Assembly (NCBI GenBank): GCA_947252755.1
Contig: CAMXWV010000002.1
Location: forward strand, 124,001 to 188,000
Direction: 5' to 3'
DNA: 64,000 nt
DNA from: an uncultured Dermabacter sp.
Lineage (GTDB): Bacteria > Actinomycetota > Actinomycetes > Actinomycetales > Dermabacteraceae
The translations under genes were made by a program, and so were the position numbers. Below, piece after piece: positions 40,156 to 49,952 of this stretch (the first letter of the stretch is position 1; the number at the start of each line of letters is the position of its first letter). The notes beneath the pieces were generated by a model, which made no database searches, was not told where the DNA came from, and saw only the letters and a program-made list of their open reading frames with translations.

Positions 40156-41667
40156 GTGCCCCTGAACCATCTTCGGCAGTCGCTGGAGACTCGCAGACCC
40201 GTCTCCCTGTGGACGCGGGTTGTGTCCCTGATCGCGTCGGTGCTGGTGCTGGGCACCCTAATCACGGGCTCACTGTTCCTGTTCCTGCTGAACCGGACCC
40301 TGATCGACGCAATCGACCAGGATCTTCGCCGTTCGGTCACCCCCACGCTCTCCCTTGCCAAGCCCAGCCCAGACTCCCCTGCGGAGCGGGATCAACTGGC
40401 TTACGCGCCGATCGACTACGTGGTGGTGTTCCGCTCCCCCGACGGCACCACCACTCAGCGGATTGTCCGCTCGGGTTCCACCCACGGCAGCGACCTCGAC
40501 ATCCCACGGCTGGACCGGGAGCAGGTGCTGGAGCTGAACCGGGAGCCGTTCACCGTGTTGGACTCCCAGCAGCAGCGGTGGCGGGTGCTCGCCATCGCCT
40601 CCGAACAGGAGAACGGTCCCTCACTGTTCGTGGCGCTTCCCATGACTTCCGTGGACTCAACCATGAACGAGATGGCGCTGATCATCGTGCTGGTGGGCAC
40701 GGCTGTGGTGCTTGTGGGTGTGGGCGTGGGCGGCTACGTGGCGCATCGAGCGCTGGAGCCGCTGCGCGATGTGGAGACCACGGCAAGCCAGATCGCAGCC
40801 GGCAGTCTGTCCCGACGCGTTCCCGTCTCCACCACCAGCCAGGAGGTGTACGCGCTCAGCGTGTCCCTCAATGAGATGCTCGTGCGGATTGAGAAGTCCT
40901 TCCAGGCGCAAAAGCGCTCCGAGTCGAAGGCGCTTGCGTCGGAGTCGAAGATGCGGCGGTTTGTGGGGGATGCCTCCCATGAGCTGCGCACCCCACTGGC
41001 AGCCATTCGCGGCTTCGGTGAGCTGTACCGCATGGGGGCGCTGCGCACCCCGGAGGACGTGTCCTCCGCGATGACCCGCATTGAGAACGAAGCGCAGCGG
41101 ATGGGCTCCCTGGTGGAGAACCTGCTGCGGCTAGCCCGGCTGGATGATGAACAACTGGAGTTCACCCTGGTTCCGTTCGACGTGTCCCCCGTGGTGCGGG
41201 ATGCTGCGCAAGATCTCACCGCGCTGGATCCAACTCGTGAGGTGCAGATTGTGGACCTGACGGGTGCCCCGCTGGACCTGTGCGAACAGGGGCCGTTCGG
41301 TGTGCTCGGCGATGAAGCCGGTCTGCGCCAGGTGATCCTCAATCTGGTGGGCAACGCGAACCGCCACACTCCGAAGGGCTCACCGGTTGAGCTGGCAATC
41401 GGCCATGCACGCTCAGGCTCTGTGCTGATTGAAGTGCGCGATCACGGTGAGGGCATTGCACCGGAGGTGCGTGAGCGGGTGTTCGAACGGTTCTTCCGCA
41501 CAGATGAGTCGCGCCAGCGCACGGCCACCCAGGGCGGCGGCGCAGGGCTTGGGCTGTCAATCGCGGCGAGCATCATGGAGAAGCACTCCGGCACGATCTC
41601 CATTCATTCCACGGACGGGCACGGTGCCACATTCCGAGTGGAGATCCCCTCAGCTGAGCTGGACTGA
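40156..41667 (+). CDS. HAMP-domain sensor histidine kinase
   Basis: A 503-residue membrane kinase. Helix 1 (about residues 22-46), an extracellular sensor region of about 130 residues, helix 2 (about 176-198) and a HAMP domain (HRALEPLRDVETTASQIAAG) lead to HisKA with phospho-His275 in GDASHELRTPLA. The ATPase domain has N box NLVGNANRHTPKG, G1 DHGEGIAPEV and G2 GGGAGLGLSI. It should phosphorylate the regulator encoded upstream. The signal is unknown; a TrcS/MprB-like role is possible. The start GTG 40156 is the best in-frame choice before the first helix. Its stop region overlaps the convergent DUF4031 gene by 18 bases. Confidence 0.93.
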   Translation: MPLNHLRQSLETRRPVSLWTRVVSLIASVLVLGTLITGSLFLFLLNRTLIDAIDQDLRRSVTPTLSLAKPSPDSPAERDQLAYAPIDYVVVFRSPDGTTTQRIVRSGSTHGSDLDIPRLDREQVLELNREPFTVLDSQQQRWRVLAIASEQENGPSLFVALPMTSVDSTMNEMALIIVLVGTAVVLVGVGVGGYVAHRALEPLRDVETTASQIAAGSLSRRVPVSTTSQEVYALSVSLNEMLVRIEKSFQAQKRSESKALASESKMRRFVGDASHELRTPLAAIRGFGELYRMGALRTPEDVSSAMTRIENEAQRMGSLVENLLRLARLDDEQLEFTLVPFDVSPVVRDAAQDLTALDPTREVQIVDLTGAPLDLCEQGPFGVLGDEAGLRQVILNLVGNANRHTPKGSPVELAIGHARSGSVLIEVRDHGEGIAPEVRERVFERFFRTDESRQRTATQGGGAGLGLSIAASIMEKHSGTISIHSTDGHGATFRVEIPSAELD

Positions 41668-42243
41668 GGTGGGAAGGCCCGGGTCCGGGTCTGGCCAGTC
41701 CACGGCCTGGCCTACGAACTTCTCCAGGCCGAGTATGCCTGTTGCCCACTGTTCCACCAGTTCGCCGAAGGCTTCACCGGCGGCGCGGCCGGCCGCGTCG
41801 TGCGCGGTGATCACCGGCTGGGGATCGTGCGCTTCACGGGTGAGGCGGAAGGCGCCCGGCTGGTTCGGCAGCGGCAACACATGCCCCCGCACGCCCAGGA
41901 TGAAGTCTTGTGGAATGTGCGGCAGCGCATGGGACGTGCCGGCGCGGGCATCGTGCAGTGTGCGCTCTCGTATGGCGGCTGGGCGGTGCTTCAGCGGGAT
42001 GCGCAGACCGGAGCGGATCAGGCGGCGGGTGAGCTCACCGGCGCTGACCAGCTGAATGCCGTGCTCAGCAAGGGTGGGCAGCAGCTCGATCGGGAAGTCG
42101 TAGTGGTCAAGGTCGAAGGCGCGAGTGGGCAGGCCGATACGTTCGGCTGCGTGGTGCAGCTCGTCCAGGCTCGTATCGGAAATCAGATGGCCCCAGAGTG
42201 TGCCGTGGTTTGCCCAGCGGGGCTGATCCGCAACAACCGCCAT
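41650..42243 (-). CDS. DUF4031 domain-containing protein
   Basis: A 197-residue protein whose first ~80 residues match the DUF4031 pattern: an opening MAVVADQPRWANHGTLWGHL, then LDELHHAAERIGLPTRAFD and DHYDFPIELLPTLAEHGI. The rest is a less conserved region that has His and Asp residues (HDPQPVITAHDAAGRAAGEA). Function unknown; no membrane segment or signal peptide. It begins seven bases after the RNase HI-like gene ends on the same strand, so the two are likely co-transcribed. Its end overlaps the histidine kinase end on the opposite strand. Confidence 0.82.
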   Translation of the reverse strand: MAVVADQPRWANHGTLWGHLISDTSLDELHHAAERIGLPTRAFDLDHYDFPIELLPTLAEHGIQLVSAGELTRRLIRSGLRIPLKHRPAAIRERTLHDARAGTSHALPHIPQDFILGVRGHVLPLPNQPGAFRLTREAHDPQPVITAHDAAGRAAGEAFGELVEQWATGILGLEKFVGQAVDWPDPDPGLPTSVQLS

Positions 42244-42250
42244 AGGAGCA

Positions 42251-43162
42251 TCAGGCTCGTAGCGGCTGCAGCTGATGCTGAAGCAGCACCGGGTGCCCGC
42301 TGGCGCCGGCGCCGCGCCACACGCTGGTTCCGCGCAGGTGCTTCTTTCCCGCCGTGATTGTGAACACGAGCAGCGTGAGGTCTGCGACCCTGCTGCTGTC
42401 CAGGCTGCTCACCTGGGCTTTGCGTCCGGCGAGCGTCTCCAGGGTGCTGTCCCACCGGGCCGGGCTGAGCAGGGAGCCGTCCTCGCCCACCAGGTGCGCA
42501 TCCGGGTGGAGCAGCTCGGCGCGCGTGCCGGGGCGATGCGCGGTGAGCAGGCGGTGCTGGGCGTCAGCGGCCGGGTCCGGATCGGTCTGCGCCGCGGCAC
42601 GCGGGGAATCCTGCGCGTTGGTGAACAGGGAGGATTGCGCTTCGCTGAAAAGAGAGGCCTGCGCTGCGGCTCGCGGAGCTGGTGCGGTGGCTGCCGCCAG
42701 ACCGGGGCCCGACTGCGGTGCGCGCTTCGCCTGGAACGCTCGCGCGGCCGCGTTCGCGCGTTCATCAGCCGCTTCGTTGAGCGGGTGCCCGGCGTGGCCC
42801 TTCACCCATTCGAAGGTGACGGTGCGGCCCTGCATGGCGGCGTCGAGATCGCGCATGATCTCCACGTTCTTCACCGGTTTACCGTCTGCTTTCCGCCAGC
42901 CGCGCCGCTTCCAGCCGGGCATCCAGCTGGTGATCGAATCGATCACGTACTTCGAATCGCACAGGATCCGCAGCGGCTCATCCGCAAGGCCCGCCTCCCG
43001 CGTGGCCTCAAGCAGGCGTAGCACCGCGGTCAGCTCCCCGATATTGTTGGTGCCGTGCGGGAAGCCACCGGCGGCCCACCGGGCATCATCCATGTACCAG
43101 GCCCAGCCCGTGGGTCCCGGATTGCCCAGGGCGGAACCGTCCGCTGCGGCTGTCAGAGTCAT
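42251..43162 (-). CDS. Ribonuclease HI with C-terminal NTF2/DUF4440-like domain
   Basis: A 303-residue fusion. The N-terminal RNase H fold (residues 1-145) keeps all catalytic carboxylates: Asp8 in ADGSALGNPGP, Glu43 in NIGELTAV, Asp69 in CDSKYV and Asp133 in AADERAN, plus His123 in WVKGHAGHPLNE. The linker (about 146-210) is Ala/Gln/Pro-rich. The C-terminal ~90 residues (HPDAHLVGEDGSLLSPARWDSTLETLAGRK… GTSVWRG) resemble an NTF2-like domain. It should cleave RNA in RNA-DNA hybrids. ATG 43162 follows a TTGGAT-like box by six bases; the frame upstream is not supported. Confidence 0.85.
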   Translation of the reverse strand: MTLTAAADGSALGNPGPTGWAWYMDDARWAAGGFPHGTNNIGELTAVLRLLEATREAGLADEPLRILCDSKYVIDSITSWMPGWKRRGWRKADGKPVKNVEIMRDLDAAMQGRTVTFEWVKGHAGHPLNEAADERANAAARAFQAKRAPQSGPGLAAATAPAPRAAAQASLFSEAQSSLFTNAQDSPRAAAQTDPDPAADAQHRLLTAHRPGTRAELLHPDAHLVGEDGSLLSPARWDSTLETLAGRKAQVSSLDSSRVADLTLLVFTITAGKKHLRGTSVWRGAGASGHPVLLQHQLQPLRA

Positions 43163-43235
43163 ACCCCAATCCAAGCACACGGAGATCGACCACAAACGAT
43201 TGCCCTGCCCAGTAGGCTGCGCTTGACTATTGGGT

Positions 43236-44339
43236 ATGTCCGATTCCCCTGCTGATTCATCGGCTGACCACGCTCTCCCGGCACCGGGTGTCAGACCTGC
43301 CGGAACAGCCGCCCGCGCTCAGCGCCAACCATCACTGGATCTCACCAAGTTCGCGTGGCTAGCGATTGCAGCCGCCATCGCCACGATTGCGCTGAAGTCC
43401 GCCGCATGGGCGATGACCGGCTCTGTGGGCCTACTCAGTGACGCCGCCGAGTCCGGTGTGAACCTGGTAGCAGCGATTGTGGCGCTGCTGGCGCTGCGCA
43501 CCGTGGCGCTCGGCGCCACCCAGCGCTTCCTGTACGGCCGTCCGAAAGCTGAGTATTTCAGCGCCGCCGTGGAAGGCGCCATGATCTTCGTGGCCGCCGC
43601 GGTGATCCTTGTGGTGTCCGTGGAGCGCTTCGTGCACCCGCGCCCGCTGGAGAACGTGAGGCTTGGCCTGGTGATCAGTCTGGTCACGTCAGTTCTCAAC
43701 GGCGCGGTTGCGGCCGTGCTGATCCGCGCGGGCCGCCGTCACCGCTCCATCACCCTGGTGGCGGACGGCAAACACCTCCTCACTGACGTGTGGACCTCCG
43801 TGGGCGTGGTGGTGGGTGTGGGACTGGTTGCCCTCACCGGCTGGGAGCGACTAGACGCGATCGTGGCGTTCGCGGTGGGTGTCAACATCATCATCACCGG
43901 CATCGCCCTGATCTCCGAGAGCGTGTCCGGTCTGCTCGACAAGACCCTGGAAGATGAGGACAATCAGACCATTGTTCAGATCCTTCGCTCCCACACGAAT
44001 GACGCCGTGACCTTCCACGGCCTGCAGACGCGTGAAGCCGGCCAGGAGATGTTCATGGATGTGCACATCCAGGTGCCGGATGACTGGACTGTGAAACAGG
44101 CCCATGATTTTGCGCATGAGCTCGAGGATGAGCTGGTGGCGGTGCTGCCGCGACTGCACACCCGCCTGCATGTTGAGCCGATCTCGGACCCGCAAAGCTA
44201 CACTGACATCCCCTCGGCGGAGATCCCCATCTACGAGGAGGACTCCACCACCGGGCGCAAACCCGCCCGCCCCGGCAGCAGCCGCATCCAGTTGGACAGC
44301 GCGGCCGCCCCGAACACTTCTTCGATCACGGAGCACTGA
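43236..44339 (+). CDS. Cation diffusion facilitator family transporter
   Basis: A 367-residue metal/proton antiporter. A 30-residue polar N-terminus is followed by six helices. The metal site A is in LLSDAAESGVN and in DGKHLLTDVWTS (HxxxD of helix 5). The C-terminal cytoplasmic domain (about residues 225-310) has the CDF Mg/Co/Zn-sensing fold with HGLQTREAG and MDVHIQVPDDW. It exports a divalent cation, probably Zn2+, Fe2+ or Mn2+. ATG 43236 is preferred over an upstream TTG. A C-terminal Ser/Thr/Arg-rich tail is not conserved. Confidence 0.9.
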   Translation: MSDSPADSSADHALPAPGVRPAGTAARAQRQPSLDLTKFAWLAIAAAIATIALKSAAWAMTGSVGLLSDAAESGVNLVAAIVALLALRTVALGATQRFLYGRPKAEYFSAAVEGAMIFVAAAVILVVSVERFVHPRPLENVRLGLVISLVTSVLNGAVAAVLIRAGRRHRSITLVADGKHLLTDVWTSVGVVVGVGLVALTGWERLDAIVAFAVGVNIIITGIALISESVSGLLDKTLEDEDNQTIVQILRSHTNDAVTFHGLQTREAGQEMFMDVHIQVPDDWTVKQAHDFAHELEDELVAVLPRLHTRLHVEPISDPQSYTDIPSAEIPIYEEDSTTGRKPARPGSSRIQLDSAAAPNTSSITEH

Positions 44340-44347
44340 CCACAGCC

Positions 44348-45343
44348 ATGACAACTCTCTCCATCCTTGACCTGGTGCCGGTCGCCACCGGCAGCACCAT
44401 GCGTGAGGCGATCGAAATCTCGATGCAGGCCGCCGAGCAGGCGGATGAGCAGGGCTATAAGCGCCTCTGGTTCGCCGAGCACCACAATGTGCCCGGCCTC
44501 GCCTCCAGCGCAACCGCCCTGCTGATCGACCGGGCCGCCTCCCGCACCTCCCGCATCCGCGTGGGTGCCGGCGGTGTCATGCTGCCGAACCATGCCCCGC
44601 TGGCCGTTGCTGAACAGTACGGCACCCTGGTGCAGTTCCACGGGGATCGCATCGATCTGGGACTCGGCCGCGCCCCCGGCACCGATCCGCTCACAGCCCA
44701 GCTGCTCGCCCGCTCCTCCGCGGAGCCCGACGCGTTCGCCCAGAACATTGCGGATATCCAGGCATGGACCGGGCCCACCACCACCGCCACCAATCGGATC
44801 GGGGCGTTCGTGGCGCAGGGCACCAATGTGCCGATGTGGGTGCTCGGCTCGTCCCTGAACGGTGCCCGGCTCGCCGCGCAGCTGGGCCTGCCGTTCTCCG
44901 TGGCCTCCCATTTCGCTCCGTTCCAGTTTGCGCAGGCGCTCGAGCTGTACCGCAGAGAGTTCACGGCTGAGGCGCCCACCGCGCAGATCGACTCTCCCCG
45001 CACCATGGTGGGTGTCAACGTGGTGGTGGCAGACACCGAAAGCGAGGCGCGGTTCCAGTTCAGCGTGCTGCAGCAGATGTTCGTGGGCATTCTGCGTGGC
45101 CAGCGGGATCTCCTCCCGGAACCCACCGATATCGCACAGGCGGTTCCTGCGGATCTGCTGGCCCGGGTCAACCAGACCCTGTCCATCAGCGCGGTGGGAA
45201 CACCGGCTCAGGCGCGCGAGCAGCTGCGGGAGATCGCCGCGTCAACCCAGGCGGATGAGCTGATCTGCGTGTCCTACTTCCATGACCCGGCGAAACGGTT
45301 TGCGTCACAGCGAATGCTGGCGGAGGCGTGGAGCGCGTCGTAG
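44348..45343 (+). CDS. LLM class flavin-dependent oxidoreductase (MsnO8-like)
   Basis: A 331-residue TIM-barrel protein of the luciferase-like monooxygenase superfamily. LSILDLVPVATGSTMREAI, RLWFAEHHNVPGLASSA and ALLIDRAAS are the hallmarks of the group often annotated as MsnO8. FMNH2- or F420-dependent oxidation of an unknown small substrate is expected. It starts nine bases after the CDF transporter gene, so they may share a transcript, although no functional link is evident. Two hairpins follow. Confidence 0.88.
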   Translation: MTTLSILDLVPVATGSTMREAIEISMQAAEQADEQGYKRLWFAEHHNVPGLASSATALLIDRAASRTSRIRVGAGGVMLPNHAPLAVAEQYGTLVQFHGDRIDLGLGRAPGTDPLTAQLLARSSAEPDAFAQNIADIQAWTGPTTTATNRIGAFVAQGTNVPMWVLGSSLNGARLAAQLGLPFSVASHFAPFQFAQALELYRREFTAEAPTAQIDSPRTMVGVNVVVADTESEARFQFSVLQQMFVGILRGQRDLLPEPTDIAQAVPADLLARVNQTLSISAVGTPAQAREQLREIAASTQADELICVSYFHDPAKRFASQRMLAEAWSAS

Positions 45344-45352
45344 CCGGCACAG

Positions 45353-45385
45353 CCCCTGATACCCAGGGGATGCCCAGAATGGCAT
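45353..45385 (+). terminator. Two consecutive hairpins after the luciferase-like gene
   Basis: CCCCTG/CAGGGG (45353-45358, 45364-45369) and ATGCC/GGCAT (45370-45374, 45381-45385) form adjacent stems ten bases past the stop. They may terminate the 43236-45343 transcript. Confidence 0.5.
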
Positions 45386-45443
45386 ACAGGTTCCCGTAGG
45401 GTAGCGAACTGTTCGTGTCCCCGATCACAGGAGTCTGGTCACC

Positions 45444-46934
45444 GTGACCACCCCCGCTCCCGGAGCCGGCAATCGACGCCTGCCCGCAGAGCCGCCCACC
45501 GAAACCGGTGAGCTGCAGGCAACATTCAAACCGCAGTGGATTTTCGCGATCGCGCTCGGATCAGCCGTGGGATGGGGTGCCTTCATCCTCCCCGTGGACT
45601 GGCTCACCTCCGGCGGCACAGCCGGCGCCCTGATCGGCATGGCCGTGGGCGGTCTGCTGATCACGGTGATCGCCCTGAGCTACGGCCTGGTCATCAAGAA
45701 GTTCCCGGTCACCGGCGGTGAGCTCGCCTATGCCTACGTGGCGATGGGACGCCGGCACGCGTTCGTGGCGGGCTGGTTCCTGGCACTCGGGTACATCTCA
45801 ATTGTGGCGCTGAACGCCTCAGCGCTCGCCCTGGTGGTGCGCAGAACCTTCCCCGCACTGATGCAGCAGGGCCACCTGTGGACTGTGGCCGGCTGGGATA
45901 TCTACCTGCCGGAGGTGCTGCTCTCCCTGGCAGCGCTGATCGGCTTCGCAATTTTCAACGCGCGCGCCACGGCCCTGTCCGGGCAGTTCCAGTACATTGC
46001 GTGTCTGATCATGCTGAGCGCCGGCGGGCTGATCCTGCTGCTCACCGTGGTGAAGTACGTGCAGAACCCGGTGCCGCTCTATCAGTCCTTCCCCACCGGG
46101 GAGCCGCCGTGGGCTGCGATCCTGATGATCGTGGCGCTCGCACCCTGGGCATTCGTGGGCTTTGACAATGTTCCCCAGCTGGCCGGTGAGTTCAACTTCT
46201 CCCCGAAGCGGGCGCTGTGGCTGATCGTGGCGGCAATCGGCACCTCCACCGCGTTCTATCTCGCAATGATCATGGCTACCTCGATCGCCGTGTCGGAGGC
46301 TGGCAGCACTTTCCCGGACTCCGCGTGGGCAACCGCCGAGGCGATTCGGGCGGCGATCGGGCCGATCGGACCAGTGCTGCTGGTGATCGCTGTGCTGATG
46401 GGCGTGGTCACCGGTTTGAACGGGTTCATGGTGAGCGCGTCGCGCCTGCTGATGGCGATGGCGAATGCGCGGATGCTGCCGCACCAGCTGAGCCTGGTGA
46501 GCCTCAAGCACAACACTCCGGTGGCGGCGATGGTCTTCGTACTGCTGTTCTGCGCGGTCACGCCGTTCTTCGGTCGCGCAGCGCTCAGCTGGATCGTGGA
46601 CATGACTTCAGCCGGTGTGACCGTGGCCTACTTCTACACCTGCCTGTGCGCCTACCAGGCGGTGAAGCGCTCTGACCGCGCCACCACCCGCCTGTACGGT
46701 GCGAAGCTGGCGATTGCGATCACGGGCTGTGTCCTCGCGGTGATCTTCCTTGCGCTGCTGTTCATCCCCGGCTCCCCCGGTGCGCTTGAACTGCCGTCCC
46801 TGGTGGCGTTTGTGCTGTGGGTGGCGCTCGGCATCGTGTTCTACCTTCTTCGCCGACGCGCTCTGGCCGCCACGAGCGACGCTGAGATGCACGATCTGAT
46901 CCTGGGCGAGCACTCGCACAAGATGCACACCTGA
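45444..46934 (+). CDS. APC family amino acid permease
   Basis: A 496-residue transporter with about 12 helices. The first helix carries the APC substrate motif as AIALGSAVGWGAFILPVDWL, and helix 6 contains WAFVGFDNVPQLAGEF, the fifth/sixth-helix signature of amino acid:proton symporters. It imports an amino acid or related amine; which one is unknown. The start is GTG 45444 after CAGGAG. It stands alone, followed by a strong bidirectional terminator. Confidence 0.88.
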   Translation: MTTPAPGAGNRRLPAEPPTETGELQATFKPQWIFAIALGSAVGWGAFILPVDWLTSGGTAGALIGMAVGGLLITVIALSYGLVIKKFPVTGGELAYAYVAMGRRHAFVAGWFLALGYISIVALNASALALVVRRTFPALMQQGHLWTVAGWDIYLPEVLLSLAALIGFAIFNARATALSGQFQYIACLIMLSAGGLILLLTVVKYVQNPVPLYQSFPTGEPPWAAILMIVALAPWAFVGFDNVPQLAGEFNFSPKRALWLIVAAIGTSTAFYLAMIMATSIAVSEAGSTFPDSAWATAEAIRAAIGPIGPVLLVIAVLMGVVTGLNGFMVSASRLLMAMANARMLPHQLSLVSLKHNTPVAAMVFVLLFCAVTPFFGRAALSWIVDMTSAGVTVAYFYTCLCAYQAVKRSDRATTRLYGAKLAIAITGCVLAVIFLALLFIPGSPGALELPSLVAFVLWVALGIVFYLLRRRALAATSDAEMHDLILGEHSHKMHT

Positions 46935-47017
46935 ACCGCGGACCACGTCGGGGAGCAAGCGCCGCTGAACGCATCGCCCCCGGCGTGGCTGACAGAGCTC
47001 GCCGCACAACGCAGAGA

Positions 47018-47064
47018 AGAAAGCGCTGGGCAGAACCGGTGATCGGTTCTGCCCAGCGCTTTCT
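47018..47064. terminator. Strong bidirectional terminator between APC permease and groEL
   Basis: Positions 47018-47037 and 47045-47064 form a perfect 20-bp stem with a 7-base loop. The outer pairs are A/T-rich (AGAAA/TTTCT), giving a short U-run in both directions. It serves the permease gene from the left and groEL from the right. Confidence 0.92.
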
Positions 47065-47111
47065 CTGATCAGGGGCAGCGGTGCAGCTGCGTGATCCGCG
47101 CTGTCAGCGGA

Positions 47112-48749
<1,638 letters not shown>

Positions 48750-48917
48750 GTGGAATTACTCCCTGTTCATGATGTGGTTCCCGGCTGGTGCCCGCGACGG
48801 ACGATGCCGGCGAACCGTTCACGTCACGGCCCATCAGCATCTCACCAGCCTGGATCTCCCCGGCTGCTGTGACAATCGTGCGCTCAGCGGTCCCGAAGGC
48901 CCACGCCGACCACACAA

Positions 48918-48944
48918 CTGTCACTCTCACCGGGTGAGTGCCAA
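48918..48944. promoter_or_regulatory. Degenerate CIRCE operator (second site)
   Basis: CTGTCACTC, nine bases, then GAGTGCCAA. It agrees with TTAGCACTC-N9-GAGTGCTAA at most positions, with two or three mismatches on one side and one on the other. Placed 168 bases upstream of groEL. Confidence 0.75.
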
Positions 48945-48951
48945 ACCATCA

Positions 48952-48978
48952 TAAGCACTCGTCGCTGGAGAGTGCTAA
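48952..48978. promoter_or_regulatory. CIRCE operator for HrcA
   Basis: TAAGCACTC, nine bases, then GAGTGCTAA: a CIRCE element with one mismatch to consensus. The heat-shock repressor HrcA would bind here; hrcA itself is not in the window. Confidence 0.93.
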
Positions 48979-49017
48979 TAGCGGAGGTGGAGTGCGCTGT
49001 CAGCGGAACCGACAGGG

Positions 49018-49584
49018 TCACTCCCCGGCGGGCTCTTCCGCCACATGCACCACGATCGCGGTTTTGTAGTCATCGGACTGCTGCGCTTCGCCCGCGCCGA
49101 TCTCCTGCGCGAGCGCATTCGCGGTGTCCTTATCCGCCTCGTCCCGGTAGTAGACCACGGTGGTGTCCGTACGGGTGCCGTTATTGGTGCTGATGTTCTC
49201 CCAGCCCTTCGCGCGCAGGTCCTCTTCCCAGCGCGCGGCCAGGCCACTGGTGGTGGTGCCGTTGGCGATCAGCACCTTCGTGGTCCTATCCGCCTCCGGC
49301 GCCGGCTCGGTGGGTTCAGCATCCTGCGATTCTTCAGCAGCGGGTGATGCCGTGGGGCTGCCTGACGCGGTGGGCGCGGGCGCCGCTGGTCCCTTCTTGC
49401 CGCCGAGCTGACCCAGGAATGCGAACGCGAGGATGATCGCGAGCAGCGCTGCCGCGCCGATCACGAGGTACTTCAGGTTGCTCTTCCAGAACGGGTCGTC
49501 CATCCGGTGGGAGCCGGAGACTGCCACCGAGTCCGCCTCGATGTCGAACTCGTCCGGGGCATACGGGTATTCAGAGTCAGTCAC
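49018..49584 (-). CDS. LytR C-terminal domain membrane protein
   Basis: A 188-residue protein. A short acidic cytoplasmic part is followed by one helix at about residues 38-58 (YLVIGAAALLAIILAFAFL). A Pro/Ala/Glu/Thr linker follows, and a C-terminal LytR_C domain (about residues 100-185, KVLIANGTTTSGLAARWEEDLRAKGW). This domain accompanies LCP cell-wall ligases in other proteins; here it stands alone, so a role in wall assembly is inferred. The start is a GTG at 49584 seven bases after a minus-strand TACAGT (49592-49597 on plus). Confidence 0.85.
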   Translation of the reverse strand: MTDSEYPYAPDEFDIEADSVAVSGSHRMDDPFWKSNLKYLVIGAAALLAIILAFAFLGQLGGKKGPAAPAPTASGSPTASPAAEESQDAEPTEPAPEADRTTKVLIANGTTTSGLAARWEEDLRAKGWENISTNNGTRTDTTVVYYRDEADKDTANALAQEIGAGEAQQSDDYKTAIVVHVAEEPAGE

Positions 49585-49647
49585 GATCCCTACTGTAACC
49601 GCGCGACCGGGCGCACCCCGGTGGGGACACGCAGCAGAAAAGCCCCG

Positions 49648-49917
49648 TCAACGAGGTCTGCGGGCCCGCAGCCGATGCACCAGCGCCGGCGCGTAGGCGA
49701 GCGCCGCCGGATCGTCGAGCAGCTGATTGAGCCGCACGTGGTACCGCACCGAGGTCATGCCGAGCACCTCGCGGATGCGCTTCTCTTTGGCGCCCACAGA
49801 ACGGAACACGTGCGCTTCCACATCCAGCAGAGCGCGGTCTGCGTCGGACAACGACGCCGGACCGGCAGGCGCAGGGTTCGGCGACTCAGGCGAGGACGGA
49901 GCGGGGACATCTGACAT
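49648..49917 (-). CDS. DUF3263 domain-containing protein
   Basis: An 89-residue protein. After a Pro/Ala/Ser N-terminus, residues 22-80 match the actinobacterial DUF3263 pattern (LSDADRALLDVEAHVFRSVGAKEKRIREVLGMTSVRYHVRLNQLLDDPAALAY in outline), which looks like a sigma-70 region 4 or helix-turn-helix relative. It may bind DNA or RNA polymerase. It starts divergently from ung with only 35 bases between, and a minus-strand TACACT (49924-49929 on plus) lies six bases from its ATG. It is followed by the LytR_C gene on the same strand, an association common in actinobacteria. Confidence 0.85.
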   Translation of the reverse strand: MSDVPAPSSPESPNPAPAGPASLSDADRALLDVEAHVFRSVGAKEKRIREVLGMTSVRYHVRLNQLLDDPAALAYAPALVHRLRARRPR

Positions 49918-49952
49918 GCGGCCAGTGTAGAAGCCGCTCGTACACTTGCGGC
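49918..49952. promoter_or_regulatory. Compact divergent leaderless promoter (DUF3263 / ung)
   Basis: The 35-base gap holds two TACACT -10 boxes, one on each strand: 49924-49929 for the minus gene and 49941-49946 for the plus gene. Each is exactly six bases from its ATG. The -35 regions must then lie inside the opposite gene's first codons. Confidence 0.7.
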
